Shown here one piece after another: positions 6,957-7,206 of a stretch of DNA of 7,206 bases. The number at the start of each line of letters is the position of its first letter. Position 1 is the first letter of the stretch. The DNA lies in the NCBI GenBank assembly GCA_016840025.1, contig JAEOTF010000287.1, forward strand, positions 1-7,206, in the 5' to 3' direction. A program made the translations under genes and the position numbers. The stretch is from Candidatus Hodarchaeota archaeon (lineage in GTDB: Archaea; Asgardarchaeota; Heimdallarchaeia; Hodarchaeales; YT1-039). Under the pieces are notes generated by a model, which made no database searches, was not told where the DNA came from, and worked only from the letters and a program-made list of their open reading frames with translations.

Positions 6957-7206
6957 CTACAGAGCTCTAATCAATTCTCTAAACCTGCTTTCCCATGAGT
7001 TTTCCTTGGCGTATTTAATATAGTCCTCCGTATTCCTTTCTTCGAGTGCTTTTTCTACATATTTACAAAATTCTTCATAATTTGATGCTAGGAAAGCTGG
7101 GCTATTTATATTCTCTAATTCCTGCCATTTTGTTGATACTACTGGTAATCCACAGGCCATATATTCATAGAGTTTATTTGGACTCACAGATTGAACAAGT
7201 TGAGTA
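6957..7206 (-). CDS. Glycosyltransferase, GT4 type, C-terminal part (cut by right window edge)
   Basis: The reading frame is open to the window edge, so only the last 82 residues are seen and the true start lies beyond the window. A GTG at 7187 could be mistaken for a start, but it is internal: the frame continues upstream as TQLVQS. The motif SPNKLYEYMACGLPVVST is the nucleotide-sugar-binding signature of the C-terminal Rossmann domain of GT4-type retaining transferases. The Glu of YEYMA corresponds to the second Glu of the usual E-x7-E pair. The end, with a Trp in NSWESRFRELIRAL, is the usual C-terminal helix of this fold, so this end looks complete. No membrane segment is visible. It is probably a cytoplasmic or membrane-peripheral enzyme adding a sugar to a lipid-linked glycan. 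Donor and acceptor cannot be told. The stop is TAG, 11 bases before the epimerase start, suggesting co-transcription. Confidence 0.87.
   Translation of the reverse strand, partial: TQLVQSVSPNKLYEYMACGLPVVSTKWQELENINSPAFLASNYEEFCKYVEKALEERNTEDYIKYAKENSWESRFRELIRAL

Overview
The window is AT-rich (by eye). Every gene I can support lies on the minus strand, in one tight, co-directional block. Read in the direction of transcription, from the right edge to the left edge, the order is: the C-terminal end of a GT4-type glycosyltransferase (cut by the right edge); a non-hydrolysing UDP-GlcNAc 2-epimerase (WecB type); a membrane-anchored alkaline-phosphatase-superfamily enzyme; a family 2 glycosyltransferase with a WbbL-like motif set; a GT4 glycosyltransferase; a second family 2 glycosyltransferase; and an FkbM-family methyltransferase cut by the left edge. 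This is part of a surface-glycan locus (O-antigen, capsule, exopolysaccharide or S-layer/lipid-linked glycan). No polymerase, flippase, exporter or IS element is visible in the window.

The genes are packed as one transcription unit. Junctions are an 11-base gap, a stop directly abutting a start (TAG then ATG) with a strong Shine-Dalgarno inside the upstream gene, a 93-base gap, a one-base gap (or an 11-base overlap if a TTG start is used), an 8-base overlap and a 28-base gap. The 93-base gap (3847-3939) is the only real non-coding stretch. I see no convincing promoter or intrinsic terminator in it, only a short dyad across the upstream stop codon and possible pairing around the next ribosome-binding site. 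No stretch longer than 300 bases lacks a gene.

A plausible joint role is as follows. The epimerase supplies UDP-ManNAc. The four glycosyltransferases assemble an oligosaccharide unit at the cytoplasmic face. The FkbM enzyme O-methylates it. The phosphatase-superfamily enzyme, with five predicted membrane helices and its catalytic domain outside the membrane, may cleave or transfer a phospho-group after export. Only the enzyme classes are supported by sequence; the joint pathway is inference.

Taxonomy cannot be fixed. A GGGAGG ribosome-binding site and short gene overlaps indicate a prokaryote. The gene families occur in many bacteria and in some archaea. Five of the six stop codons in the window are TAG and none is TAA, which is unusual for AT-rich DNA.
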